Shown here: positions 46,952 to 60,800 of the stretch, piece by piece
Numbering within the stretch: position 1 is the first letter of the stretch
Layout: every line of letters starts with the position of its first letter
NCBI RefSeq assembly: GCF_020283565.1
Contig: NC_060060.1
Location: 12,462,001-12,526,000 of the forward strand
Length of the DNA: 64,000 nucleotides
From: Trifolium pratense
Lineage: Eukaryota > Streptophyta > Magnoliopsida > Fabales > Fabaceae
Reading direction: 5' to 3'
Program-made: the position numbers and the translations under genes
Notes under the pieces: generated by a model
Databases searched by the model: none
Seen by the model: only the letters and a program-made list of their open reading frames with translations
What the model was told of the DNA's origin: nothing

Positions 46952-48117
46952 GGGTAAATAGGGTTTTACCCCCTGCAAAATAAGCCAATTTTGCATTACC
47001 CCTGCAAAAAAAAAACTTTGGATTACCCCCTGCAATATGAAGATTCTCTCTTTTTACCCCTTGCTTGACAATTTGGCATAGAATCTTTATTTTTTATGAG
47101 GTGGCATGCATATGTAGCATTTATTTCATTTTTATTTTTTTAATTTGCACATGTCATTTTTATTATTAAATAAATTGGTGACAAATATTTAAAAAATTCC
47201 ACTTAATTAGTTTTTAAAAAAATAAAAAATATTGTGTCAAAAAAAAATTATTAAAAATAAAATATGTTAATTCAAAAAGATATGTTAATCCATTATTTCT
47301 AACGAAAAAAAAAAAAAACTCACAATCTTTTCCTGTAACATAACACAAATCTTTCTCCTTCTCATTCTTCTTCTCAAAACCCAAAATTATTTTTTCTCTA
47401 ACACAAACTCAGAATCCCAGAATCCTTTTTCTCTAAAATAAAACCTAGAAATCCGCCGAATCACTCCGCCGAATTCGTCGAAACAAATGATTGATGAAGA
47501 ACAAAGGCAGGAACTAGGAACCGGATTTCCTATAAAGGCATAAATTGGGTTTTTGAATTTATGGGTTAGGGATTGAATTGATGGGGTGAAGAATTGGGAA
47601 GAAGAATTATGTTTTTGGGTTAGGAAGAAATTGGGTTGTTGCAAAGGGATGAAGAATAGAAGAACAAAAGAAATTTATGATTATGTTTCTGGGTTTATCG
47701 AGATTGATTTTTGGAAGAAAAAAAATTGGGTTCTTTTTGGATTGTTGTTCTTGGTGGTGTTGATGATTTTGTTGATGTTGTTGTTCTTGGTGGTGTTGAT
47801 GTTGTTGTTCTTGTTGAATGATGAAAGTTATCGTGGTAGGGATGAAGGAGAAATTAGAAAAGAATTTATTATTATTTTTTTAATTTTTAGTTTATTTAAT
47901 AATAAAAATGACATGTGCAAATTTTAAAAAATAAAAAATAAATAAATGCCACATATGCATGCCACCTCATAAAAAATAAAGATTCTATGTCAAGTTGTCA
48001 AGCAGGGGGTAAAAAGAGAGAATCTTCATATTGCAGGGGGTAATCCCAAGTTTTTTTTTTTGCAGGGGGTAATGCAAAATTGGCTTATTTTGCAGGGGGG
48101 TAAAACCCTATTTACCC
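46952..48117. mobile_element. MULE with about 225 bp terminal inverted repeats, possible Pack-MULE
   Basis: Perfect 9 bp duplications AATTCTTAT (46943-46951 and 48118-48126) flank the element. Both ends begin GGGTAAATAGGGTTTTACCC and remain near-identical for about 225 bp (46952-47175 against 47895-48117), with gcagggggtaa-type motifs. The 720 bp interior is unlike the TIRs: it has a pyrimidine-rich stretch resembling a plant 5' UTR (about 47330-47460) and open frames on both strands (47387-47644 minus, 47586-47927 plus). No MURA transposase is present. Confidence 0.9.
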
Positions 48118-48126
48118 AATTCTTAT

Positions 48127-48442
48127 TTAAAATATCAAAATCATATTTTATCCACTAAATATAGTACAAAATAAAAAATTGTTCACTACTTTAAATGTTT
48201 ATTAAAAAAATGTTTTTCTAATTTTTACCTTTTCCAGATCAGACGGATACTACAAATCTATAAGTTTTTTTTTTAACAACTATGAAGAATTATTCATGAT
48301 TTTAATAAAAATATATTTGTAAAATTAAAAATGTGTTTGATTTTTTTTTGGTAGAGTAAATGTGTTTTATTTAGTACCCAAAATAATAGACTGTTGTTAA
48401 ATGGAGAAGTATAAAACCGGTTCATCAAAATATCATTTATAA

Positions 48443-48500
<58 letters not shown>

Positions 48501-48960
48501 TTTTTAAATTTTATATTTGATTAATGTTTCTTCCAAACTTTTTTTCTTTAAATGTTTCTTTAATGTTTTTTTTAACGTAAATGTTTCTTTAATGTTGTTA
48601 TCATTGCATATTGTAAATGTGATGATCTTAATTCTTCATAACATACTAATTTGTACCCATCGAACAATCCCATATCCATCTCTATGTCGATCATTAGACT
48701 TTTAACAAAAATAAATACACAATTTTTAATATAAAACTTCTATCTTTGATACATCAAAAGATTAATCTCTCACAACAGATGTTTCTTTATACAGATAGAT
48801 CATGTATCAAACTCATGATTACATTTTTTAGACTTGGATATATGAAAACAATACACACCTCATATCATCATACATGAGGGAATACATATCATCTTGACAG
48901 TCACACTATAAATTTATCTTCTTTATATTCAAACAAGAAAAAGGTGAGATTGGGATGGGT
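48127..48960. other. AT-rich gap and (AT)n tract between MULE and TMCO4-like gene
   Basis: Contains an (AT)n microsatellite at about 48449-48498. The 3' UTR of the TMCO4-like gene probably covers the part next to 48960. No other gene. Confidence 0.6.
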
Positions 48961-51900
48961 TTACTCTTTAGGAAGAATGCTGTTATAAACAGGATAATAC
49001 GTTTCCAGTTCAAGTTCATCCAAGACACGTTGTGTAGCCCACAAATAAGAAGAGTGACCTTCAATGTGATCTGTCACATCAACCTGAAAATCCAAATCCA
49101 ATAAACTATGAATTCTAGCACTAATCATGCAATTACAAATTTGTAAATGTAACCAAGTATATTATTAAAAATATCTGAAAATAATGTGTAGCAAAGATGA
49201 TGGAAAAATGTACATTTTGGATCCCAGGAATATCGATTGGTTGGATTCCAGCTAAACCTTGAGTAAGTAGGCTGCATAAAATTACAAGATTAGTTTCTGT
49301 TTACTAAAAGTGTAGAAGTAATCCAAATTTTTCTAAAAGTATGTTAGTGAAAACTTTATTCAAATCACCAAAGCATGCACTTAATCAATAAAAAACAACT
49401 GTGTCAACTGTCATGAGAATTCAACCTTTCTCTCTATGAACTAGGTGACAAGGTGCCTCTCGGACACAAGAAAGGTATAATGCAAAAATTGACCATTAAT
49501 CCCAAAATCATGAATTCATGATAAGGTTATGGGTCCAGATAAACAGATGAAAATTATGAAACAAAATCAATGAAAATATGGAATACTATTCACTGTTGCA
49601 GCATCAGATTGTCCCATTACTTGCAACTTAATGCATATAACTGCATAAAAAAATAAAAATAAAACTAACACATAGATTATGTACTGAGAACCACAAATAC
49701 AAAATTTCAAGCCATTCCATCATTTTAAATTTTTAATTTTGAACTGAATTCTTGCAAGAATTGTCCCTATGTGCTGTGGATCAACTGAAAGAAGCCACAG
49801 CGCTGCGTAAATTCTACTACTACATTTTTATGTACCTGGCACGGAAAGCAACACCAAGCATCCAGTCCGTCCTGGAATAAGCATTTATAAATCTTCCTGC
49901 TACCACCTACAGAATACCAGGAAATCATTGAAACTAATAAAAACAATATTTTTTATACATGTGAGAATGAGAATCTACCAACGTCTAACTATTAAGAGAA
50001 AATTCAAATTCCTTTCAACCTTTCTAGCAGCTTCCCAATTCTCATCCTTGATTGCAATGGGTGCTCCAAGAAGGACAACTCTTTCTACAAGTTCAGCTGC
50101 CAATAAAAATGAGCACCTTTGAATCAAAATCAATAACAAAGGTCATCTCATTTAACCGATAAACACACATAAGATCCACATAGACATGAAGTCTTATGTA
50201 ATGTATCCATCATCAGAGTTGAAAAGTTTTAAGGGAGAAAAGCTTATCCTTTGACCAGTAATAAAGAAAGGAAAATAATCTATAGTATCGAAGACAAAAA
50301 AAATTGAAAAAAACAAAATAGAAATACCTACCGCGGTTTTCTGTTTCAGCCAAACACTCTAGACACTTGAAAATAACTCTTGCTCCAAGTGAGTAACCTA
50401 TAAGTGTCACAGGCCTGAAACTCAGATTAAAAATATTGCATATTCCACGGGTTTATCTGAGCTTAATTTTTTAAATAAATTCTAAACAAGATAAATACCT
50501 ATTTCCCTGCAATCCTCCCAATAATACTTCAGCAAGCAGCTTCCCTGCCTTGTCTGATCTGAAAAGTAAAGTAAACTATGAATGAAATTTAGACCGTAAC
50601 TTTTCACACTTCGTATACTATATGGTTTTGACTCTATTTTTGGCATTAAACAAACAGAAATTAGGTGCAATGCAAGATTCCATGGCTATGATGAAGCCTT
50701 GGAGCTAGGAATAGCACATATGACTACATTCATTATCAACTTCCATGACAGTTTTTCAAGCATAAGCTATCATAATCCACTGACAATCAATTATATCATG
50801 GTAAAGTGACCAGCAAAAACTACTGAAATTCCATGAATTGCCTAAATCACATTAACAAAAGGCAAGTAGATGATTTTCCTTTACTTTGCAAAAGTTATAT
50901 TCCACTTAAAACTAAGATAAAATTCATTGCAAAAAAAAAACTAAGATAAAATTAAACCTGTCAATAGCAATTGTCCAAATGCTGTCGATGAAATCAGTAG
51001 CTGAAAGTAATGTAGCCGGCCAAGCCAATGCAGTTAAAAGTCCACTTAACACAGTCAACATTGCCCCTTGTCTCATCAGCTCCGTCGCAATTCCTAATGT
51101 ATCACAGAAATATTGACATTATATACAATTCTACTTTACAATAGTAAAAAATATTAGTAGCCTCAAACCCAAATCAATTACTTGAAGTAAGCCAATCCTG
51201 AATTGCAGTGCTCACGGCAAGTAGATTCTTGGACTCCCACTGCAGTGCATACCTAACTTTTGGCAAGGCCGTATGAAATGTCATTTCTTTTGCTAAGATC
51301 ATGAATCATTAGGGTATTAACATTGGAATTTTACAGATATAAAGAAACAGCAGGAAAATACGTGATTACAGTATAATACAATGATTTCCCATCAACATGT
51401 TGAATTGGAATGTATTTGGCTAATAAAAACTGTATTAAACAATAATATTTACAAACAAACCCGTTATAATTGTTATCAACAAACAGATTGCAGAAAATGG
51501 CGGAAAGCCATATAAAATGGTTGATAGCATCGCAGCCAAATAGCACAAGTCCCAAAGCAGTTGAAATAAATCGGCTACATATATAAAAAATCTATGCTCT
51601 AGTGTACACAAATTATTCTAAATAAAATACTGAAAACATAAAATATTTTTCAATAAAAGACAAATTCTACTCATCATGCATCCTTTGAAATATTTCACAG
51701 ACCAGACCAAACGGTGAAAAAGTACTAACTCAAAAGTTGAAATGTTAAAAACCAATTGAATCGAAATGAAAGACAAGAAACAAATATATTCACAACGCGT
51801 CCTTTTAAATATTTTCCAAACCAATTGAATTGTTAAAACAAAAAAACTAACACTAAAAAGGTCAAAATTAAAGACAAAACAAATATTCATTCCATGGTGC

Positions 51901-54900
51901 ATTACCCTTTAATTCATAAGGAAATAGTCTTATGAAATATCTGTGATTATTCGGTTCTTTTTTATTAAAAAATAAATAAAACTACGTTGTATTCCTCAAT
52001 AGGCAAGAGATCTACCATACTCGCTACAGTATTTGCGACCACAATAGCTGCTTTTGTGAAAACCATAACATAATGCAATACAGAGAATAGGCTAGACTAA
52101 CTCAGTCTCAAAAGATAAATAGGGAAGGATTATCAAAGTCAATTGAAGTAGTATTTCTGCCTTATATCTAGCCAGCTGACGTGTGATCTTCATAATATCA
52201 ACTACCTTTTCCAAATAATGACTATAAAAAAAATTCAGTGAGATGGAAAATGGTAAAATTACTACCGCTCCAAATTGTCGTTTTGTCCTTCCCACGGCCT
52301 TACAAAATCCTCTTCTGCAAAGACAAATCCGGAGACCAATATCTCAACCGCCAGCCTCTGCAAGCAGAAGTCGAATAAGACTCTGATATGGAACAGTGAA
52401 TTAAGTGCAAAGGTATTGTTATATAATACAAGAAAGGTTATTAAAAGTCCATGCATGCATGTCCTTGCATTTACATGAATCATAACTAGATCAAGCAAGA
52501 AATGTCACCATAAAGTAAGAATATGAAATCAATAAAAGCTTACGCCTTGGTTATGGTTGTCTCCTATAGTTTTGAATTCAAATTCGTCAACACTCCCAAC
52601 TCTCCTAGCCATTTTGGTTCCGGAAAGTCCTGCTCCAGCAGCTGGTAGAACAAAGAGATCCATGAATTATTTTAATTGTCTAGAAACGGAACATCATTAA
52701 CGGTAACAAGAAAAAGGTAGAAGAGAATTGTCCTACAGATCATGTATGTCCTAAAAACAGATAAAAAATAGCATGTACTATACTACAAAGAAATATTGTA
52801 AATTGAATCCCGTCCTCGGGATAATAAAATATAGGACGTATTAATGGGCATGTGTTGAAGAACTTTAAAACAAAAATCCCGTGTAATATAACCTTCATAA
52901 CCCATCTTCTAAATAGGCAACTCAGATGGTTCCCTTTATAGTTTGACTGGCAGTTATAAAACTTATCTCATTCATGAAATTACTGCACGCAAGTTAATCA
53001 ACAAATTGCAGCAACAAAATGTATAAATTACGTAGTAATGTAGCACAAAAACCATCACGTTGAGAATCAATCTAAAACCCCAAATTGAAAATCATGCTGG
53101 CCTAAATGTCTAAGACACGAGCACATGAATAATGACTTGGTGATCCTGATGGTATCATTAAACAACACTGAAATCATAGAGAGCTACTTGGCATGAGAAG
53201 ATTCTAAAAATTCAATCACACATAGGCATACATTTATACCTCCAAACGAGGCAGCAACAGCAACAGAACCAGCAACGGTTCCTGCAGCACTAGCAGCTGC
53301 TGCAAATCCACCTGCTCCAATAACAGGGATCAAAGTACCTAAAGTCGGAGCCAAAGCACCAAGTCCTGCAGCAATTGCTGGGGCAGCTAATCCTGTTTTA
53401 TGCTTAAAAGTGAAAACAGTCAAATCCACAAGGAAACTTACTCGATTCAAATGAAAACACAGAAAACATGTTACGGAGGTATTCATTTATACCACCAGTA
53501 ATAGCCATCAAAGTTCCCCCAGTTAATGCTGCAGCACCAATAATACCACTCCGCTTCCATTTTGCCCAGCCGCTTTCTTTTGATTGAGTTTCTTCTTTAT
53601 TTGATTCTTGCTCTTTAACGATAGCCATTGCAGAACTAGAAACTATCATCTCAACAGCCTCCTGCAAAGTGAATTTTCATTATCATCATTAGAAGTGGAA
53701 GATATGGGGCAATGGGGCTAGTTAATGTGAGATTTTAAAAAATATAATCTAAACCAAAGCTTATAACATAAAATCATGTAGAATCAGGCTCCACATGTGA
53801 CTTAAAAATCAAGATGAATTTATTTGCTGTATTCACCAGAGTGAGAATGGATATTTTTCTTTGGTCAAGTAGCCTAGTGGCTAGAACTCCACCCTTAAGG
53901 TAATAAATAAGTGGAATGTCTGGGGTTAAAACCCGACTCTTGCATATAAAATGTGATGTCTCCACCAACTGAGTTATGCTCACGGGGACAAGGATGGACT
54001 GTTTACATGTCTTTTAAATACATTATAAACAGTAAAAGCAAATCTTACAGTCATATCTCATGATGGCCGCAACTTATAAAAAATTGGTTCCTGGTCACAT
54101 AAAGTTACTAATGAAAAGATTTATTTGACAAACCATTTTTGTCCACTTGATATCAAGCCAAGTTGCAAGCAACCGTAGAGCCACACGATGTCGAGCATCA
54201 TATCCCTTTCTTCTCCGAGTATATTTTGTGTCTTTTTCACCTAAATCTGACAAACAAGCAGCGAGAAGTTCGTAGAGAACTGTCACTTTCCTCTGATAGC
54301 TGAGCTTCATTAACTCTTCATCTGGACCCTCATCAGTCTTACTGTTAGGAGATCCCGGATGTGGGTCTCCTTCGCATTCAAAGAAAAGATTATCTTCCTC
54401 CGGCTGACTTTCCAAATGCATGTCTACCTTCTCAGAGTTTGGTTGAACATCAGCAGTCGAAAACTTCTCACGACATTGATGCTCGTATTCACGCGACTTC
54501 TCTCTTTTTGACCTCGATGACTCTGAATTTTTTTCCAAGCTAATAACCAAAGCATCAACTGCTTCCGACAAAGCAAGTTCTTGATCTAACCTTTTAGCAT
54601 TATCATCATCATATTCTTCTGACAATAATCTCAAGAACTGCAGCATTGACAAGCATTATCTCTAAGTGATTTACTAGGTAAAAAGAAAATCAATAAACAA
54701 ACAGGTTTGGTGTTATAATCCCCTCATCATAAAAAACAAAGGGTGTAGGTAATAAATGAAAAATTAACACTTAACATGATTCCGAATATAGAAAGAAACA
54801 TACTTGGCAGTTAGCAACAAAACATTAGAAGACATAACTGTAAAATGTGAAAACATTACTACTACTACATGAGACTATATACGACACTAGGTACGTGATT

Positions 54901-55998
54901 GGATTCACTTATGGAAAAGCCGAAAGAGATTCTGAAATCTTAAAATTGATTTTGGTATGTTTGATGGTTCTCAATTAGAATTGATTTTGCTTCTACAATT
55001 GATTCTGACTTGAAACTACAATTTGTAACCTTTTGCCTCCGTACTTGAATTTTACACTTAAATTTCTTAATTAAGTCACTTGTGCATGAAGATATCTATA
55101 ATGTAAATCATTTTACACTAAACTCAATTTTACAAAATTAATCAATTAAATCAAAATCTACTTTCGTTGGGTATATTTGGTTCCACTTTTAGAGGAGCCA
55201 AAATGGATGTAGAACTGATTTTGGCATGTTCGGTTCCTCTAGAGTAAAATTGATTTTGCCTCCAGAAATGATTCTACTTTAAGCTAGAAATTGTAGCTTC
55301 TAATTCTAGAATAGCTTTTACACTCAAATTTATTGTTCAACCCGCTTTTACATAAATGTATTCAAACATAAATCACTTTACTTTCACCTCAGTTTTAGCC
55401 GGAATCAATTTTACCTAATCAATTCACTCAAAATCATACCAAACATAAACCCAATCCCAAACACACACCCAATCCGTGACATTTTATACGCAAATTTTAC
55501 CTTTTTAAGTTCCTTGAATAATTAATGTATCTGGACTATAAAGTCCAAATGTGGGAGTAGTAGAATAACATACCGGTCCCACATGACGTGTAGCCAAAGA
55601 AGACCCAGAAGTTTCTTCAAGTCCAGACCATGCTCCAGAATCAATATCAAGAAATCTGCAAATAAAACAGAACCAAACATAGCATTATACATCTCCAAAA
55701 CAAAATTGCAATAAATAAAACCAAAAAAAAAAAAAAAGTCTAAAACGATGCAATTGTAATTTTGAATATCATACATGAAAATGGGGCGAAGCAAACCGGA
55801 GGTGTGATGAACCCAAAGGTTGGGATCTTCGGAAACCGCGCCGGTGGAGGAACTACTCGGAGAAGGAAATTCATCGGTTGAAAGGCCCAGTGGACGAGTC
55901 TGGTGAAGCTGTGCTTGGTGTAGAGCGAGGCCCATTAAGGCTCCGGCAGCGTATCTCTGCGTCGGCGTCAGATACGACGACGGTGGCGTTGACACCAT
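48961..55998 (-). CDS. TMCO4/DUF726-type membrane alpha/beta-hydrolase-like protein, 15 exons
   Basis: The minus-strand exons are 55775-55998, 55574-55655, 54134-54637, 53493-53661, 53240-53392, 52544-52641, 52266-52357, 51182-51252, 50958-51093, 50499-50558, 50332-50414, 50020-50096, 49836-49906, 49214-49271 and 48961-49083. All are GT..AG and in phase, giving 666 residues. Features in order: a Ser/Pro-rich start, an acidic charged region (about 115-250), a Gly/Ala-rich hydrophobic hairpin (about 309-385, GLAAPAIAAGLGALAPTLG), then the hydrolase part with the nucleophile elbow LIGYSLGAR (Ser538), a candidate acid Asp597 (NAYSRTDWMLG) and His635 (DHIEGHSSY). Human TMCO4 and Arabidopsis relatives share this layout; substrates are not known. 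Introns contain SINE and MITE pieces. A copy of the last two exons lies upstream at 57437-57721. Confidence 0.94.
53863..53989 (+). repeat. SINE family A copy in a TMCO4-like intron
   Basis: The most complete copy of family A: gtagcctagtggctagaact, later ggggttaaaaccc and a 3' part ccaccaactgagttatgctc. Read in reverse, ataactcagttggtgg resembles a tRNA box A and gggttttaacccc a box B, so the element looks tRNA-derived in that direction. Confidence 0.55.
54930..55475. repeat. MITE-like repeats in TMCO4-like intron 2
   Basis: Two related blocks each contain ttttggtatgtt/ttttggcatgtt, then ggttc, then aattgattttgc and aatt(t)gtag strings, followed by oppositely oriented aatcaatttta motifs. The arrangement suggests one or two decayed Tourist-like elements. 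Borders are not clear. Confidence 0.4.
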
Positions 55999-56029
55999 GA
56001 GTTCCGTCGTGCAGAGTGATCAGAATTGA

Positions 56030-57400
56030 ATTGTAATAATTCTGATCTTGCGATTGTAATTTTTTCTCTCTGAAAGTTTGTTTCTAATTATGGTGGTGGC
56101 TTTTGGAATTCAACTTACTATAGCGTCAAAGTTTTAAAGCGGTTTTGTTTATACTCTAACTGATTTCTTTTTTTGATGAAAAGAAAGAAGAATACTTTAA
56201 CTGATTTGATGAAATACATTTCCTTTTTTGTTTTTGGTAAAAGTACAACATTTCTATTTTATGGATTCTTTTTTTCTTTTTTCTTTTTAGAGAAATACTT
56301 AAAGAAGAGTTTAATTTGGTGGAATAAAATGAAGTAGCTTATCTTTATTAAGTTATTTTGTTAAAATTATCCTAAAATTTACTGATGCGTTAGTTAATTA
56401 AATTATGTTAGTTTGGTAAGTTATTAATTACTATTGGCAGTTCCGCGCTTGCATGTGTCTGTCAAAAAAAAAATATGTCTCTCCTTCATAATTACTCTAC
56501 ATCTCTCTTCTTCTCTATCTCTCTCTCTTAACTTTGTTCTCTAGCACCCTTGCTCTAAGCCTCTAACTAGATATTTTGTACACGATACTTTAAAAATGAC
56601 TTTTACACTAATTTATTGATATAGACATTTTGTTATTGGTAGATATTTTAACATCATAAAAATCACTTCTTTTTTTTTCAAAATAAATACCTTCTTAAAA
56701 ATGCTTTTTTAATAAAAGATGACATTTAAAAATATATAAGAAACTATTTAAACCAAATTCTCATTTGAATTTTTTTTGAAAAAAATCCCTTCTAAAAATA
56801 TTATAACATAAGATGAAATACTTTAAAAAACATTTTGAAAAAATAAAATAACAAATGCCCCCACAATCATAATAGCATCATACTCCTACCATTTAAGTTT
56901 AGTAAAATTGGGTTCAAAGCACAGCACTGAAATGTAAAACATTCAATTTGATGATCCAAATCTAAACAAAATACACTGATGATTGCAAGCTAAAGTTCTT
57001 TCCATTACTATATATGGAGAAAGAAGAAAAGCAAACATTTTTGTTTCTCACAACGGATCGCAATCCGTATCCTTCATCATACTCCTACGTAAAATGTTGG
57101 CACCTTAAAGTGCACAACTTCAGTTTCATAATATATTAAGCTGTGCATGCATCAAAAGAATAAATACTAAGGCAAGCTGTTCATATCAATGGCAATCTGA
57201 ATAGTATACCATCCATATAATGCGAAGAAAGAAATATATACCGCTGATTATAAATTTCTTCGATAAAAATTAAAGTAACGAGAATCCATTTCTCGCATTT
57301 AAAATTCAATGAAATGAAAATCAAAATAACGTTGGCTATGAAGAACGACGCTCTTCCGTTTCTTCCTCAACATTGAAGGAAGGTGAGAGGTCACTGTTTG
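56030..57400. other. Intergenic region between TMCO4-like gene and its partial copy
   Basis: Holds the TMCO4-like promoter (about 56000-56150, minus strand) and AT-rich DNA. A ctctctctct stretch lies near 56490-56530. No gene found. Confidence 0.5.
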
Positions 57401-57436
57401 CAAAAGAATGTTGTTATAACTTATAAACACAGGATA

Positions 57437-57721
57437 TTAAGTATCCGATTCAAGTTGGTCTAAGATCTGTTTTAGCCTAAAGACGAGAGAAAAATAGCCT
57501 TCGATGTGAGCTGCCAAGTCAACCTGAAAACCCAAACAAACTTCTTAGCAAAATATCCAAATTCAATGAATTATGAATTGAAGAAGCCTTGCAATAATTA
57601 TACAAGATATGAAAGCTACTTGCAAAAATAATCATGGGTGAAGCAGGTAGAGAAACAACTTACGAGTCGGATCCCATGAAAATTGATGAGTTGGATTCCA
57701 GCTAATACGCGAAAAAGTAGA
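57437..57721 (-). pseudogene. Partial duplicate of the last two exons of the TMCO4-like gene
   Basis: Block 57664-57721 is 58 bp, exactly the size of true exon 14, and reads LLFRVLAGIQLINFHGIRL against LLTQGLAGIQPIDIPGIQN. Block 57437-57523 reads VDLAAHIEGYFSLVFRLKQI against VDVTDHIEGHSSYLWATQRV and stops early (TAA where the parent has Tyr), but the homology goes on past the stop to about 57400. Splice acceptors (gtgcag, ctgaaaa reversed as ttttcag) and the donor (gtaagt) are kept. The His of HIEGH is Tyr. No upstream exons of the parent are seen. It is read as a truncated tandem duplicate. Confidence 0.8.
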
Positions 57722-57823
57722 CTGCACATAATTGACACCAAATGTTAATTTAAACTAAATTTTGAAAATCGTTTTACATGAGACCAATGGATGGGATGGT
57801 TTCCAGAGCCTGACTCCAGTTGA

Positions 57824-60800
57824 TTACATAATAATTATATTCTTTGTACGCACCTCAACTTCAGGAGCTTTTGAGGATTGTTCCCCACATATAGTTTGAT
57901 GATTATGCACGTCTGCTTGCCGAAATGGCTCCTCTGCTGCATTGGATTGCGATGGTAAATGTAAATCACTTGAGGAGCTCAGTGCATCACCTTTACCTGC
58001 ATCAAGCATTGGGCTAAGTGCATTAGCGGCGAAACTGAAACAATCAGTTATAGCACCCTCAGTCAACTCATCATCCCACTCTATTGCTGTGGGAGTTTCC
58101 AATACACCATCTTTCTCCTTTGCTGCTACTTGTTCCAACAGATCTGAAACTGAATCATCAACTAATGGGCAATCAGTATCGCCGAAGATTGATGCTATCC
58201 ATGAAGAAGCATCCATTGGTGGATGATGAATTACACTAGGGCCTCTCCAATTCTGACCAGAAGATTGGCCCGAATTCTCTTCATTGTCAGATTGCTTTTG
58301 ATCACTTTGCCCGCTATTACTCGGATCCTCAGAACACCTATTGGAACCCAAATTTCCATTCACTTCAGATTTTTGCTCATTCCCATGACCTTCCACCACT
58401 TTATCAGAAGGTTTGTCAATCAATTTCTCATTAAAGGCAATTGAAGGTAGTGCAGGGTGTACGTTGGGACCATCATGACAAGAAATGTCACATTTGGGTG
58501 ATGCTTCCCTTCGTTCAAAATGACCACTTTGCCCGTCACTTATATTCCCATCTGCTTGTGTAGTCAAACCAGGAGACGGAGTGTGCCCTCCATTGCTCTT
58601 AACAGATTCATCCGTACCATTAGGTGGGGTATAAGTATCACCAACCTTTTCCGCCTCGCCCTGCTTGACAGTTTGATTGTTAGCACTCCTTGTTTCATTG
58701 CTAAGACCACCGTGACTATTTTCTGTGGTGGTTTCTAATGTAACACTGGCCCGCAAAGACTGTTGTTCACAGTTGAGTGGCAATGATACTTTTTGGGAAC
58801 ACTTGAAACTCAGTGCATCAGATAATAATATAGAGTTTTCTTGTTTCTCATCTATCCTCCATATTCTGAGATCTGGAGGGATACGTTCAGTTCCTTTCAA
58901 CTTGCAGAGAAACAACATACTAACAGGACCATGAACATTCCCATTTGGATCCTGATAATGCCAGACTGGTTCTCTTAGTCTCACAAATCTTGGATTAGTG
59001 GCATCATCGATTGCTGATTCGTTAGGACCGATTTGGTTCTTTATTACACATGTATTCCCATTTAGCTCACAGGTAGTCGACAAGTCTTGTGCATTGTGTC
59101 CGGCACCGTCCAAGAAACTTGTCCAAATATTTTCCTTAACCTTCTTGTTTTTTGGACTATTTGAATCTACTACACAGGAATTCTCGGATCCATAACCATT
59201 GTCAACTTTAAGATGATGAAGTTTTCGCGGAGTTTGAGCCTTGCAACTAGCACGAACAGCACTTTTCCATGGATTTTTAGCTCGATGGATCTCATCATAA
59301 TCAAGAGATAGCTTTCCTTTCAAGTACATCCAATACACCTTGAAAAGATACTCCCAGCTGCTTTTGTCATCAAAATCTACTTCACACTAAAAAAAGTAGC
59401 AGAAGGAAATAAAAAGATAAAAATTAGACCATCATGCTTTCATGCATCATTAAATCAACATCTAATGGCATACTATCCCCACCTCCCCTCGCTCCCTAAC
59501 AATCAAAATAAAGGGAGAGTGATGGGAAAATAGTAGAGTACTCATAACGAAGTTCAACAAACTATTACCTTAATTCCCAGGGCACTGTTTTCGATCAGCA
59601 TTATTGTCCTCTTGCATGCTCCACACAAACCTTTGTTTCCTCTGACACTAACAAAATCAGATTCTTTTTTTGTACATCCCTTGCACAGGGAATATGTACA
59701 AGTATAGCACATGTAGTGGCATGATTTGCCACAATCGCTACATAGATGCCAACCTAAGCAGTGCAAAAAAGAACACTTAGCTATGCCATTAGACTCTCGA
59801 TAAAAATAAAAAACTACAACAAAAAAGAAGTGATCGACTTGTCGAAAATAAGGAAGGTGCACTAATTAGCAAATGTAATAATAGTGACTCTCTATAAGAG
59901 ATAATAAAGAATAAATGAATAGCATTGCTAAATATTGAATTAATTCTACATACTTGGAGACATTTATCCACATCTTTCAAGCAAAGATACAAATGAACCA
60001 TGCACAAGAAATCTATTCTATAAAATAAAACACGATCGATGCAAGGGATCTAATCTAACGTCACTTGCACATTCATCTTTTCCAAATTAATGCACCCTTG
60101 ACAAAATTGGTAAAACCAGTAATTAACCCTAAATTTTCATTGACGTATTTATGATCGTCAGACATGTGCAGACAGGAAAAAACTTGAACTGGTCAACAGA
60201 CAATTGAGATCAAGGAAGAGAAAACTAGAACTACAACCCCCTACAACAAGCACCGCTCCTTGATCCTCAACAATTTCCATAAACAAAAACCCAAAATTCA
60301 TGCCTAATGAAACCAAGCCCCCATACTTCATATATATAAGCCAAAGTAAAATGACACCATCGATCATCTTCACATTCACAATAAGTTTTCTCAAGGCTAT
60401 CTAGTATCTAGGCAGCAACATTTTCTCCAGTTTAGTTCATCCACCACAACAAAAACATAAACTATTTTACAAAAAAAAAAAAAAAAAAACTTAAATCCAA
60501 AAGTGATTTACAAATGATCATATTTCATTCAAGTGATTAAACATATCTTATCCATCCTCTTGAACACACAATAAAATTTCTTATATCATCATATAACCAA
60601 ACAAATATGACAACATTATATCCAACTTATAAATAAACTTAAATCAAAATTCAAAACACCTTAACAAGTATAAATCACTGCATGTTAACAAATTAAAACC
60701 AAAAAAAGTACAAAAATCAACATACCACAATTCCATTTCTCAGTTAAACGGAAAAACTCTTCATCACGCTTAACACACGTTGGATGATACGCCTTAGGAC

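Noticed and set aside
47387..47927. Cellular gene with opposing frames
   Set aside because: Both frames are inside the MULE and overlap each other; at most they are captured gene pieces.
57942..59195. Plus-strand frames opposite the PHD-GYF exon
   Set aside because: All are antisense shadows of a well-supported coding exon.
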